A stretch of 64,000 nt of DNA from Sphingobacterium nematocida (GCF_900168125.1 NZ_FUZF01000004.1:186001-250000), one strand, 5' to 3'; positions 37,801 through 46,005 are shown, counted from the first letter of the stretch. Notes: generated by a model not told the origin, from the sequence alone. Translations and numbers: made by a program.

Positions 37801-38387
37801 TACAACAAATCGTCTACACGGGATAGATCCGCTTCTGTCTCTTTTAATTTGTTAAGTGTTTGTTTTTTCCTAACCTTATATTTAGATATACCAGAGGCTT
37901 CCTCGAATAGATTCCTTCTTGAATTATCTTTATTGGCGATAATCTCGTCAATCATTTTCAATTCTATAATGGAATAGGTATCTGCTCCGATACCGGTATC
38001 CAAAAAGAGATCTGTGATATCTTTGAGTCGACACTTGACATCATTCAAACGGTATTCACTTTCGCCTGTTCTATACAGTTTACGAGTGATTGTTACCGTT
38101 GTAAATTCCGTAGGTAAGACACTCTTGTTATTGTTAAAGGTTAGGGACACTTCAGCTAGATTGGCAGGCTTGCGTGTTTTCGTTCCATTGAAGATGATAT
38201 TTTCCATCTTTTCAGAACGTAACGTCTTTGTACTCTGCTCGCCTAATACCCATCGGATAGCGTCAACAACGTTAGACTTGCCGCAGCCATTCGGACCAAC
38301 GATTGCCGTGACCCCCTCGTTAAAATTTATTGTGATTTTGTCACCAAAACTTTTAAAACCTTTGATTTCAAGCTTAGTTAGCTCCAT
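34845..38387 (-). CDS. smc: Chromosome segregation protein SMC
   Basis: Cytoplasmic ATPase that organises and separates chromosomes together with ScpA/ScpB. The 1180 residues show the full SMC layout: N-terminal Walker A GPNGCGKSNVVDAI (about residues 32-45), a first long coiled coil (about 170-500), a globular hinge (about 515-635), a second coiled coil, and the C-terminal head with the signature LSGGEKTLTSTALLFSLYLL and the Walker B stretch FCIFDEVDAPLDD. The length is typical. The scp genes are not in the window. Confidence 0.97.
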   Translation of the reverse strand: MELTKLEIKGFKSFGDKITINFNEGVTAIVGPNGCGKSNVVDAIRWVLGEQSTKTLRSEKMENIIFNGTKTRKPANLAEVSLTFNNNKSVLPTEFTTVTITRKLYRTGESEYRLNDVKCRLKDITDLFLDTGIGADTYSIIELKMIDEIIANKDNSRRNLFEEASGISKYKVRKKQTLNKLKETEADLSRVDDLLYEITKNLKSLENQAKKADKYFLLKEEYKQASVGLAYYRLDSFSSDLTSLSEKEKDLQQALQNTLEQIDNKEKELRVGREEILVKEKSLSTQQKTTHEFQNKIRAYESERKIKNERLHHLQERDARIQTEQNLDKQQLSHVDYTLKRLNEELYEEQAKLDVYQDDIQKNKTEVEELRGQQQTAKNKLDRFAADNNELQNKIYKVEKDIAVFNIQKESLEQESLRNITDASSKAEELNQFNLSVNELQLKVDAQQSQYEQVLEQENDLSNKIQTAEEKLSKAKDQLSKESRLVDAKQNEYNLTKSLVDNLEGFPESIKFLRKNAGWGKSYPLFSDILFCKEEYRVAIENYLESVMNHYVVDTQQDAIQAINLLSDAARGRANFFVLDAVLPVETASAVIIPDNMIPAMQVIKVDKKYEKLCLELLKNVYLLHADDSKSIEVELPSTDSILLHHEGKFNKHKLGLSGGSVGLFEGKRIGRAKNLENLAKEIKALNEHIADLQQVEQEQIQLIASLKLQSQKELIDELRIQLARLQNEWTSVKTKQEQYQAFLANSQNRKADIEARLGQISEDLNKAEPELKILHVESEERQKQSQDLQNAFQELNEVLTEKSTAYNQENIRLHQQQNKVSGIQKDLEYRESQKEALESRINKNTADQEQIKLDMKDALTFTDSNDDDLKELYEQKESLEKALHEMEEVFYAFRKHLNDLEEELTALRKSKDQYDFLVTEIKDKKTTLQIDLNSLKERLAVEFNIDIKELLEGDMPELTQSQEELGSACTRLKKQLDEYGTINPMAKEAYDEITERFNFITKEKNDLVEAKDSLLSTIQEIDDSANDKFMAAFTSVRENFIRVFRSLFNEEDSCDLILSDPKNPLESDIDIIARPKGKRPLSINQLSGGEKTLTSTALLFSLYLLKPAPFCIFDEVDAPLDDTNIDKFNKIIREFSNQSQFIVVSHNKRTIASTDIIYGVTMVEQGISRVVPVDLRDVA

Positions 38388-38491
38388 TCATCTTGTTGTA
38401 TTAGTTCCCACGAAAATAAGCAATAAAAAAGAGAATGGGAATCTAGTTTTTGCACATTTTAATAGATTTCCACATCCGCTAAATTTACTGT

Positions 38492-40084
38492 TTAAAGGGG
38501 GTAATAATCTTTGATCTGTATATCTTCTAAAAACCTCGAATCGTGCGATACTACAACCAACGTACCTTGATATGAATTTATCGCATGAGTTAGAATCTGC
38601 ACATTTTGTAAATCTAGATTGTTAGTCGGTTCATCCAAAATGATAATTTCTGGAGGCGCTGCGGATAATGTAAGACAGCACAGTGTTAAACGTAATCGTT
38701 CGCCGCCACTCAACATAGAGACCGACTTATTCCAGTCATCCGGTTGAAATAGAAAACGTTTTAATCTCGTATTTATTTCTGCTGGTTGTAATCCCGAAGT
38801 GTTGAATTGTTGGGCTTGCTCGAACAAGCTAAGCCCATTCTGCAAGAGCGCATATTCTTGATCGACATATACAGTCTGTTCATAACCGAAAAAGCATTGC
38901 CCTTCGCTGGGTTTCAATTGTTTTTGGATAAGTTTTAATAAGCTGGTTTTACCGCTTCCATTGTCCCCCTGAATCGCAATCCGTTGTCCGCTCCTTATCA
39001 AAATGTTTAATGGATTTGACCAAAGCTTTTTACCATCCCTCTTGGCGATTTGGATGTCCTTGCCTTCAAATAAGATTTTCCCTTCATGTACCTTGACGTT
39101 TTGAAAGTCAAATTTCATTTTATCTAACTCAGGGAGCGAGGACTTTAGCGAACTTAAGTCTTTAACTAGATCACTGATCTTCGATTGATGAACCGCTTTA
39201 AGTTTTGAAGTGCTGTTTTCAGCTTTGTTCTTTAACGTATTCATCATGATGCGGGCTACCCCAGCTTGTTCTTGTTTACGGTGGCCCCGGGCATCTTGTT
39301 TGTTCTGTCGTTCTGCAGTTTCTCTTTCCTTAATTTTGGCCTTCCGTAATTCTTTCTCTTTCGAGCCAATATCTTCAGCCAACGCATTCAGTTGTATATG
39401 TTTTTGCTCGAGGTAAAAATCATAATTTCCTCCATAGCGCTTTACACCATCTGGATTCATCTCAAAAGTGACATCCAATAGTTTTAATAACTGTCGATCA
39501 TGACTTACGACCAGTATTGTTTTATTGCTTTCTTCTATGTAGCGGTATAGTTTCGTACGGCTGGAGCTATCCAGATGATTCGAAGGCTCATCCAATAAGA
39601 CCAATTCAGGTTGGTGAATATCGATGCCTGCAAGGAATACTTTAGTCTTTTGTCCGCCACTTAGCTCACTCATCGGAGATCTTAGGTTAATGTTCGATAA
39701 GTCCCAATAAGACAGTGTTTTCTGGCAACGTTCCTCAACGGTCCAATCATCGTTCAATATGGTGTAGTCCTGTTCATTAACACTTCCGCTCAACACATTG
39801 TCTAATGCTTGGAGTTTGTCTCGAATACCTAAGGCTTCGGATACAGTCAGATGGTTATATTGACCAAATGCTTGTGGAACAAAATAAATAATACTACTGT
39901 TTATTTGTATTGTACCTGTATATGGTGAGGTACATCCACTAATGAGGTGAAGTAAAGTCGATTTTCCCACACCGTTATTGCCGACTAGAGCCGCTTTTTC
40001 TTGGGGCGCCAATCGAAAATTTATATTTTCGAACGCAATGGTTTTATTGGAAAATGCGTAGGATACATTTTGTAAAATAAGCAT
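38492..40084 (-). CDS. ABC-F family ATPase
   Basis: The 530-residue soluble protein has two ABC domains (Walker A GNNGVGKST near residue 37 and GDNGSGKTS near residue 374), signature motifs LSGGQKTK and LSGGERLR, and a charged linker of about 80 residues (about 240-315) of the type that contacts the ribosome. No membrane segments are present. ABC-F proteins act in translation, rescuing stalled ribosomes or protecting them from antibiotics. Which applies is not readable from sequence, and I would not call it a resistance gene. Its upstream region contains palindromic repeats. Confidence 0.88.
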   Translation of the reverse strand: MLILQNVSYAFSNKTIAFENINFRLAPQEKAALVGNNGVGKSTLLHLISGCTSPYTGTIQINSSIIYFVPQAFGQYNHLTVSEALGIRDKLQALDNVLSGSVNEQDYTILNDDWTVEERCQKTLSYWDLSNINLRSPMSELSGGQKTKVFLAGIDIHQPELVLLDEPSNHLDSSSRTKLYRYIEESNKTILVVSHDRQLLKLLDVTFEMNPDGVKRYGGNYDFYLEQKHIQLNALAEDIGSKEKELRKAKIKERETAERQNKQDARGHRKQEQAGVARIMMNTLKNKAENSTSKLKAVHQSKISDLVKDLSSLKSSLPELDKMKFDFQNVKVHEGKILFEGKDIQIAKRDGKKLWSNPLNILIRSGQRIAIQGDNGSGKTSLLKLIQKQLKPSEGQCFFGYEQTVYVDQEYALLQNGLSLFEQAQQFNTSGLQPAEINTRLKRFLFQPDDWNKSVSMLSGGERLRLTLCCLTLSAAPPEIIILDEPTNNLDLQNVQILTHAINSYQGTLVVVSHDSRFLEDIQIKDYYPL

Positions 40085-40209
40085 AATTTCTTCTTTTAGA
40101 ATGGTAATAGAATAACAAATCCAGTTAGCGGATATGTCGTATTAAAAAAGAGAAGAAATTAATTTTACATATATGTACTTTGATGTTTGTTGGTACAAAG
40201 ATAATAAAA

Positions 40210-40243
40210 CTTTCATAATCCACCAGCTACTGAATTATGAAAG
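40210..40243. repeat. Inverted repeat related to the 19937 palindrome
   Basis: CTTTCATAAT (40210-40219) and ATTATGAAAG (40234-40243) are perfect 10-base arms. The centre ATCCACCAGCT resembles ATCCGCCAGCT of the 19937-19956 palindrome. Together with the adjacent 40251-40339 element it fills most of the 303-base gap between the ABC-F and kinase genes. Confidence 0.5.
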
Positions 40244-40250
40244 ACCTACT

Positions 40251-40339
40251 GCGTCACTTCGACCTTGTGGAGAGGTCTATGGAACTATCTAGAGAGAAAT
40301 TTATGTCATAAGATCTCTCCGCTACGGTCGAGATGACGG
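40251..40339. repeat. Imperfect palindromic element, probably a dispersed intergenic repeat
   Basis: The two halves pair over most of their length: GCGTCACTTCGACC and GGAGAGGTCT on the left with AGATCTCTCC and GGTCGAGATGACG on the right, around a 26-base loop. GC content exceeds the flanks. Elements of the form TCGAC...GTCGAGATGACG are familiar to me from intergenic regions of Bacteroidota genomes. No coding capacity is evident. Confidence 0.6.
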
Positions 40340-40387
40340 CAAAACGGTCAAATAAGTGAAAAATATATTTTAGGGCCTTTTAGTTTT

Positions 40388-41002
40388 TTAGAACAACCCG
40401 TATAACTCAGCTTCAATCTTCTGTATGATGCTTCCTAGGTCTTCCGGCTTATTTGCAAAGTCTAAGTTGTCTTTATCTAATACCAATAGTTTGCCTTCGG
40501 TGTAGTTGTTGATCCATTTTTCATACTTGTCATTCAATTTGGATAAGTAATCTAATCGGATGCCCGATTCGTAATCTCTACCGCGTGTTTGGATGTTATT
40601 GACCAACGTCGGTACAGAAGCTTTTAGATATATCAACAGATCGGGTGGTTTGATATAGTGGATGATACTCTGAAATATGTTGCTGTAATTTTCAAAGTCA
40701 CGTGCACTCATCAATCCCATATCATAGAGGTTTTCAGCGAAAATGTAAGCATCCTCATAAATTGTACGATCTTGAATCATGTTGATGCTTTTACTTTGTA
40801 ACTCTACAATGTGACGAAAGCGACTATTCAAGAAGAAAATCTGTAGGTTGAAAGCCCAACGCTTCATATCGCTATAGAAATCCTCGAGATAAGGATTATC
40901 GTCCACAGTCTCAAACTGAGGCTCAAAATTGAGGTGATGCGCCAATAGCTTTGTTAAGGTCGTTTTTCCGGCCCCGATATTTCCTACAATTGCAATATGC
41001 AT
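40388..41002 (-). CDS. Deoxynucleoside kinase (dAK/dGK-like)
   Basis: Cytoplasmic salvage kinase that phosphorylates deoxynucleosides. The 204-residue protein starts with a P-loop (GNIGAGKTTLTKLL, about residues 7-20). It contains the substrate/ERS-like region QDRTIYEDAYIFAENL (about 77-92) and the lid-type arginine stretch NNIQTRGRDYESGI. The length fits the bacterial dAK/dGK family. Whether it prefers dA, dG or both cannot be told. It is 57 bases downstream of trpS on the same strand, likely an operon. Confidence 0.9.
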   Translation of the reverse strand: MHIAIVGNIGAGKTTLTKLLAHHLNFEPQFETVDDNPYLEDFYSDMKRWAFNLQIFFLNSRFRHIVELQSKSINMIQDRTIYEDAYIFAENLYDMGLMSARDFENYSNIFQSIIHYIKPPDLLIYLKASVPTLVNNIQTRGRDYESGIRLDYLSKLNDKYEKWINNYTEGKLLVLDKDNLDFANKPEDLGSIIQKIEAELYGLF

Positions 41003-41061
41003 AGCTCAAATAAAAATTAAAAAGTCAAAATTAAAAACGTATTTCCCTTAGTCGCAACTTG

Positions 41062-42060
41062 TTAAAATAGCTTTTTTATACCAATAATTTCTCGCACTTC
41101 ACGAAGTGTTTTTTGTGCACTGGCAGAGGCTTTATCCGCACCGAATTTAAGTGCTTTCTTGATATACTCTTCGTCCTTGGATATTTCCTCGATCCGCGAA
41201 CGCACTGGATCGGTAGCAATTACCATATCTTCTGCCAGTTGCTTTTTAAAGTCTCCATAACGTATTTCACATTTGTTATACAAATCATCAAAATGAGATA
41301 AAGTATCTGTAGAAGAAGCTACTTTCATTAAGTCAAAAAGATTCTGTATGGACTCTGGTTTTACCTGATTAGGCTCGGTCGGACCTGAATCAGATACGGC
41401 ACGCATAATCTTTTTACGAATTATTTCGGGGGTATCAGACAAATAGATGCAATCAGCTTCACCGTTTGATTTTCCCATCTTGCCCTGTCCGCTTAATCCA
41501 GGTACTTTTACCAGCTTTTGGGCATAAGAGAAGGCAAAAGCCTCCTTAAAGTAATCTACTTTATAAAGATGATTAAAACGGTTTCCAAATGTTCTAGTCA
41601 TTTCCAAGTGCTGTTCCTGGTCTTTTCCTACCGGCACTTTGGTCGCGTGGTGAAGTAATATATCACATGCCATCAATACAGGGTATGTCAGTAAACCGGC
41701 ATTTACATTGTCTGGATTAGAACGCACTTTATCCTTAAAAGAGGTCGATCTTTCAAGTTCTCCAAGATAGGCATTCATATTCATATAGAGATACAGTTCT
41801 GCTACTTCTGGCACATCAGATTGTACATAAATAGTCGACTTTTCAGGGTCAATTCCAGCAGCTAGATACTCGATGACCACATTGCGGACTGTAGATTGTA
41901 AATCTTGAGGAGCTGGATGAGTCGTAAGTGAGTGTAAATCAGCTATAAAAAAGAAGCAGTTGTAGTCATTTTGCATTTTTACAAAATTGCTCAGCGCTCC
42001 GTAGTAGTTTCCTAAGTGTAATTTTCCGGTACTTCTTATACCGCTAACGACAGTTTCCAT
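41062..42060 (-). CDS. trpS: Tryptophanyl-tRNA synthetase
   Basis: Class I aminoacyl-tRNA synthetase that charges tRNA-Trp. It begins METVVSGIRSTGKLHLGNYYG, where HLGN is the HIGH motif, and has KMGKS (the KMSKS signature) near residue 192. I start at the ATG at 42060 (332 residues); the longer frame begins with a TTG three codons upstream. A -7 box ends six bases before this ATG, suggesting a leaderless message. Residue content and length are normal. Confidence 0.96.
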   Translation of the reverse strand: METVVSGIRSTGKLHLGNYYGALSNFVKMQNDYNCFFFIADLHSLTTHPAPQDLQSTVRNVVIEYLAAGIDPEKSTIYVQSDVPEVAELYLYMNMNAYLGELERSTSFKDKVRSNPDNVNAGLLTYPVLMACDILLHHATKVPVGKDQEQHLEMTRTFGNRFNHLYKVDYFKEAFAFSYAQKLVKVPGLSGQGKMGKSNGEADCIYLSDTPEIIRKKIMRAVSDSGPTEPNQVKPESIQNLFDLMKVASSTDTLSHFDDLYNKCEIRYGDFKKQLAEDMVIATDPVRSRIEEISKDEEYIKKALKFGADKASASAQKTLREVREIIGIKKLF

Positions 42061-42066
42061 ATGCTG

Positions 42067-42074
42067 CAAAATTA
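42067..42074 (-). promoter_or_regulatory. trpS promoter -7 box close to the start codon
   Basis: Minus-strand TAATTTTG matches TAnnTTTG and ends six bases before the trpS ATG. No clear -33 box is seen. Confidence 0.45.
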
Positions 42075-42121
42075 AGGAATTATTCCTAATATTTCGTTTT
42101 ACCTAACCTATATTTTGGAGG

Positions 42122-42931
42122 CTATAATCCCAAAGACTTTGCTTCATTCCAATAGATGTCCATTTCATTCAGGTTCATCTCACTAAGTCGCAGACCATTT
42201 TCATTTGCTCGCTTTTCAAGATGGGTAAACCTGCGAATAAACTTTTTATTGGTTTTCTCCAGCGCATTCTCTGGATTTATTCCCATATGACGGGCGTAGT
42301 TAATCAATGAAAATAGAAGGTCGCCAAATTCTCCCTCCGCTTTTTCCTGATCAATAGTTTCTCCGAGTTGCAGGTCAAATTCTTGTTTAAACTCTTGTAG
42401 TTCTTCCTCCACTTTGTTCCATACCTCCGCTTTATCTTCCCAATCGAAGCCTACACCTCGTACTTTGTCCTGTATACGATAGGCTTTTACTAAGGCAGGT
42501 AGAGTTTTAGGTACGCCAGATAGTACCGAACGATTTCCTTCGTTCAATTTGATTTGCTCCCAATTATTCTTTACATCCTCGTCATTTGATACTTTTGTGT
42601 CCCCATAAATGTGTGGATGCCTATGTATCAATTTGTCACAGACATTATTTAATACATCCGTGATGTCGAAAATATGCTGTTCTTCTGCAATTTTGGCATA
42701 AAATACCAAGTGCATCATAAGGTCGCCCAATTCCTTCTTAACTTCATTGAGATCTTGATCCAATATAGCATCGGCAAGCTCATACATCTCTTCAATGGTG
42801 AGATGCCGCAGACTTTCCATCGTTTGTTTTCTATCCCACGGACAGTCGATACGTAAGGTATTCATTACAGTCAACAGTCTGGAAAATGCATCAGATGGAT
42901 TTGTTGCTGAGGGAGGGATTAGATGTGCCAT
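42122..42931 (-). CDS. mazG: Nucleoside triphosphate pyrophosphohydrolase MazG
   Basis: Housecleaning enzyme that hydrolyses (d)NTPs, including non-canonical ones, to monophosphates. The 269 residues contain two MazG domains: the first (about residues 18-120) starts LRIDCPWDRKQTMESL and carries TIEEMYELADAI with the acidic metal ligands and KKELGDLMMHL; the second (about 150-250) includes EVEEELQEF-like and GEFGDLLFSLI motifs. Length is typical. It is 52 bases upstream of the trpS TTG/ATG on the same strand. Confidence 0.95.
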   Translation of the reverse strand: MAHLIPPSATNPSDAFSRLLTVMNTLRIDCPWDRKQTMESLRHLTIEEMYELADAILDQDLNEVKKELGDLMMHLVFYAKIAEEQHIFDITDVLNNVCDKLIHRHPHIYGDTKVSNDEDVKNNWEQIKLNEGNRSVLSGVPKTLPALVKAYRIQDKVRGVGFDWEDKAEVWNKVEEELQEFKQEFDLQLGETIDQEKAEGEFGDLLFSLINYARHMGINPENALEKTNKKFIRRFTHLEKRANENGLRLSEMNLNEMDIYWNEAKSLGL

Positions 42932-43151
42932 GCCGTCGAAATTTTGTTATTCAAAGGTAGTGTTTTTTCTGAAAGCGTTTGTTCTTTAAAGACATCAAGA
43001 ACTTTTATGAGGGAACGAAGAAATATACCGTTGTTTTAGCCAAAGCAAAATCAGTGGTCGAAAAATTATTTACCTGTGTTTTTTATTTTTATTGTTTGAG
43101 GAGATTAATGGACGATTTTTCCATGTTTTGCTAATTGTCCGTGTTTTTTCG

Positions 43152-43217
43152 CAAACTCTACCTGTACATTTTCCAAACTCAACCTGTTCATTTTGCAAAC
43201 TCTACGTGTTCATTTTT
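43152..43217 (+). repeat. Tandem repeat, three 22-base units
   Basis: The units begin at 43152, 43174 and 43196 and read CAAACTCTACCTGTACATTT, CAAACTCAACCTGTTCATTT and CAAACTCTACGTGTTCATTT plus two bases each. They differ at a few positions. A fourth, more degenerate unit may precede them at about 43131-43151. Because 22 is not a multiple of three, the array is not coding repeats. Confidence 0.75.
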
Positions 43218-43462
43218 AAAAAAGACTTCGTTGAGTTTTATAGAATTACACACTTTTTAGTAGCTCAAAAATGAGGGTTCTCGATAGAGCTAATTTTTAG
43301 GGGCTCTATTCAATTATTTTTTTTAGCTATGTTTTATCCTGGCGGGAAGTCTTTTGAGAGATTAACTTAGAGTTAAGTTGCGTTTTTTGTTCATTTCAAA
43401 AAAAAGTAAACCGATTCCAGAGTTAGTTGTTTTTAAATATAAACAATGTCATTTAAAAAAAT

Positions 43463-43469
43463 AAGGAGG
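43463..43469 (+). promoter_or_regulatory. Strong Shine-Dalgarno site
   Basis: AAGGAGG ends five bases before the ATG at 43475. Such a site is unusual in Bacteroidota and decides the ATG over the TTG at 43472. Confidence 0.75.
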
Positions 43470-43474
43470 TTTTG

Positions 43475-43783
43475 ATGGAAACAATCTTCAACTACGAATC
43501 TGCAAGTGTGGCCCTAAAAAAGCTGACTGATCTGGGATATACCATTGATTATAATGTGCTTTTTGAAGAGTTATTTAATGCGGCCGAAGAGTATACAATT
43601 GATTACCTTTATCGTTATGAAGGGGCTACGGACCCCAGTGACGAGTCTACGGTTTACGGAATCCGGAATATAGTTACTAATGATAAAGGCGTTTTTGTGG
43701 TAGGTGATTTATCATTGGTAGAAAGTAAGAAGAGAGAAATAATTCTGAATTTGGAGCTGCGCTCAAAAAATGGTGGAAACTAA
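43475..43783 (+). CDS. Small conserved protein, family often misnamed phosphoribosylpyrophosphate synthetase
   Basis: The 102-residue protein has no signal peptide or membrane segment. Its core (VALKKLTDLGYTIDYN, then YLYRYEGATDPSDESTVYGI) resembles a family of roughly 100-residue Bacteroidota proteins frequently annotated as phosphoribosylpyrophosphate synthetase, although it has none of that enzyme's motifs. The function is unknown. It sits alone between the repeat-bearing gap and rocD, and is preceded by AAGGAGG. Confidence 0.75.
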   Translation: METIFNYESASVALKKLTDLGYTIDYNVLFEELFNAAEEYTIDYLYRYEGATDPSDESTVYGIRNIVTNDKGVFVVGDLSLVESKKREIILNLELRSKNGGN

Positions 43784-43885
43784 AATGTTTTTAATCTGTG
43801 ATCGAATAAATTCTTGTTAGCTCATATATTTTGTTTTGGTTTTATTGATTTTGGAAATTGTCTTCGGGGTACGTTATTATTTTTC

Positions 43886-43893
43886 TAGCTTTG
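43886..43893 (+). promoter_or_regulatory. Possible rocD promoter -7 box
   Basis: TAGCTTTG matches TAnnTTTG, 75 bases before the rocD start. The nearest TTG lies 25 bases upstream, somewhat far for a standard spacer. Confidence 0.4.
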
Positions 43894-43968
43894 AGGAAAT
43901 ATAAAATTTCTAAATTGTATTTCTTCCTCATTAGGGCTGAAATCACAAATTAAAACAAGAATAAACTT

Positions 43969-45210
43969 ATGTATTACAATTATCAGATTCCAGAAAAGTC
44001 TTCTTCTTATATTGATATAGAAGAAAAATGTGGTGCGCATAACTATCATCCTCTACCTGTTGTTTTAGCAAAGGGAATCGGTGCCAAAGTTTGGGATGTA
44101 GAAGGTAAAGCGTATTTTGATTTTTTATCTGGTTATTCTGCAGTAAACCAAGGACATTGTCACCCTCATATAATCAAAGCATTAACTGATCAAGCCCAAG
44201 AGTTGACACTCACTTCTCGTGCTTTTCATAGTGACAAGATGGCTGGGTACACCCAATACATAACGTCGTATTTTGGTTACGACAAAGTGTTGCCGATGAA
44301 TACAGGGGTCGAAGCTGTGGAGACGGCATTGAAACTAGCGCGTAAATGGGGCTATGAAGTTAAGGGGGTAGAGCAGGGGCAAGCGAAAATTATTACTGTG
44401 GAGGGCAACTTTCATGGTCGTACTATAAATGTAATCTCTTTTAGTACAGATGAGACCGCAAGGAATGGCTTTGGTCCGTTTGTAACCGGCTATGTAACGA
44501 TTCCTTACAACGATATTGAGGCGTTAGAAAAAGCTGTTCAAGATCCCAATGTGGTGGCGTTTTTAGTAGAGCCAATACAAGGCGAAGCGGGCGTTTATGT
44601 GCCAGATGAAGGTTATTTAACATCTTGTTACAAAGCATGTAAAGCTAATAACGTATTGTTTATTGCGGATGAAATACAGACAGGATTGTCCCGCACCGGA
44701 AAAATGTTGGCCTGCGATCATGAAGGAGTGAGAGCCGATATCTTAATTTTAGGAAAGGCGTTAAGTGGAGGAGTATTGCCTATATCCGCAGTGCTTGCTG
44801 ATGACGAGGTGATGCTTTGTATTAAAGCAGGCGAACATGGGTCTACTTATGGAGGCAATCCTTTAGCTTGCGCTGTTGCTATTGCTGCATTAGAGGTGCT
44901 TAAGGAAGAGAATCTAGCTGAGCGATCAGAAAAATTGGGTAATATCTTTAGAGCTGAATTAAGAAACTTAAATAATAAATACGTTAAAGAAGTACGTGGA
45001 AAGGGGCTGTTAAATGCTATTGTGATTGAACATAGCAACCCCGATGCAGCGCAGTATTTTTGTGTAGAGTTGTTAAAGAACGGCTTGTTAGCCAAACCAA
45101 CTCATGGCGACAAAATTAGATTTGCTCCACCTTTGGTAATATCTGAGGAGGAACTAAAAAAGGCTATTGATATTATTGCTACAAGCCTTGATGTTTTGAA
45201 TACAATTTAA
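43969..45210 (+). CDS. rocD: Ornithine aminotransferase
   Basis: PLP-dependent enzyme that transfers the delta-amino group of ornithine to 2-oxoglutarate, linking arginine catabolism to proline and glutamate. At 413 residues it is a typical class III aminotransferase. The cofactor site is shown by [14 protein letters not shown] (about residues 234-247) and the Schiff-base lysine in [10 protein letters not shown] (about residue 264); an N-terminal [15 protein letters not shown] motif is characteristic of OAT. A strong terminator follows. Related aminotransferases such as ArgD are less likely because of the OAT-type N-terminus. Confidence 0.93.
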   Translation: MYYNYQIPEKSSSYIDIEEKCGAHNYHPLPVVLAKGIGAKVWDVEGKAYFDFLSGYSAVNQGHCHPHIIKALTDQAQELTLTSRAFHSDKMAGYTQYITSYFGYDKVLPMNTGVEAVETALKLARKWGYEVKGVEQGQAKIITVEGNFHGRTINVISFSTDETARNGFGPFVTGYVTIPYNDIEALEKAVQDPNVVAFLVEPIQGEAGVYVPDEGYLTSCYKACKANNVLFIADEIQTGLSRTGKMLACDHEGVRADILILGKALSGGVLPISAVLADDEVMLCIKAGEHGSTYGGNPLACAVAIAALEVLKEENLAERSEKLGNIFRAELRNLNNKYVKEVRGKGLLNAIVIEHSNPDAAQYFCVELLKNGLLAKPTHGDKIRFAPPLVISEEELKKAIDIIATSLDVLNTI

Positions 45211-45230
45211 TAACGTGTTGTTATTTTTTT

Positions 45231-45256
45231 AAAGGTGGTCGTCTTAGACCACCTTT
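45231..45256 (+). terminator. Terminator of rocD
   Basis: AAAGGTGGTC pairs with GACCACCTTT across a 6-base loop, followed by TT; 20 bases past the rocD stop. Confidence 0.85.
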
Positions 45257-45334
45257 TCTGCATAATCATTATTTATGCAATTCACAATAAACCTATACCT
45301 GTCAATTAGGTCAAAAGGTTAAATTTAATAGCTT

Positions 45335-45979
45335 ATGAAGCAGTTTTCCACATTTCTTTTGCTTTTCTTTGTCTTCTCTACAGTAGATGCTCAACGTCGT
45401 CAAATTCAGGAAGATATTTTTGGTAATTTAGAGTCCATTTCCAACGATAAATCTTACAAAGCCAAACTTGAACGTAATATTTTTGATGATCTGGTGTTTA
45501 CGGACAGTAAAAATAATAAGCTGCATTTTGAAAAGAAATACTTAGAAAGAGAGTTCCCAGGTGTTCTGGCTGATAAGAAAAAGCAATCCGAAATGCTTAC
45601 CCGGTTGATACGAGAAAATAGACGTCAGTCATCATATTCTGCAAAGTTTAGTATTGATATATTTGATAATCTAATAATTGAAGACAATCAAGGGTATAAA
45701 CTGAAACGTGGGACTGATATTTTTGGCAATGAAAATGTTGTTGAGGAATACGGAGGTACAAAGACTTCTTTTAAGCGGACGCTGAACGGCGGACTAGAAT
45801 ACATTGATGGAACGGAGAAAGCTTCCCTATCAAAAGATATCTTTGATCGATGGATTTATAAAGATAGTTTCGGAAATGAGATTCAGTTTGGCAAGAGTTC
45901 CTGGGAAAGAATTCTTCGAAGATATCATAGCGAAGAGTCGGTATTTAACGGGCTACTTGACGACTACTTTTATCGTTAA
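45335..45979 (+). CDS. Secreted protein with IFD/IFG repeats
   Basis: The 214-residue protein has a signal peptide (residues 1-19, ending STVDA). Its body consists of five loose repeats each starting with a D/N-IF-D/G motif: DIFGNLES, NIFDDLVFTD, DIFDNLIIED, DIFGNENVVEE and DIFDRWIYKD. The repeats look like short beta hairpins. No known domain is recognised. It is followed by a terminator-like hairpin and a histidine kinase gene; there is no direct evidence that the two act together. Confidence 0.7.
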   Translation: MKQFSTFLLLFFVFSTVDAQRRQIQEDIFGNLESISNDKSYKAKLERNIFDDLVFTDSKNNKLHFEKKYLEREFPGVLADKKKQSEMLTRLIRENRRQSSYSAKFSIDIFDNLIIEDNQGYKLKRGTDIFGNENVVEEYGGTKTSFKRTLNGGLEYIDGTEKASLSKDIFDRWIYKDSFGNEIQFGKSSWERILRRYHSEESVFNGLLDDYFYR

Positions 45980-46005
45980 GGTCAAATACCTTTTTATGTA
46001 AAATA

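Larger units (their letters stand above)
42932..43474. other. Long intergenic region of 543 bases
   Basis: No convincing gene was found here. A frame at 43092-43274 spans part of it but has no start-site support and is interrupted by repeats. The notable contents are the 22-base tandem repeat at 43152-43217 and a Shine-Dalgarno site just before the next gene. The base composition is strongly T-rich. Confidence 0.6.

Noticed and set aside
38492..40084. Antibiotic-resistance ABC-F gene
   Set aside because: ABC-F membership is clear, but nothing in the sequence separates resistance proteins from housekeeping translation factors.
43152..43217. CRISPR-like array
   Set aside because: The units are directly adjacent with no spacers, are only 22 bases, and no cas gene is nearby. 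It is a simple tandem repeat.
43092..43274. A 60-codon open frame on the plus strand between mazG and the next gene
   Set aside because: It runs through the tandem repeat out of step with its 22-base period, has no Shine-Dalgarno or promoter at its start and resembles no protein family.
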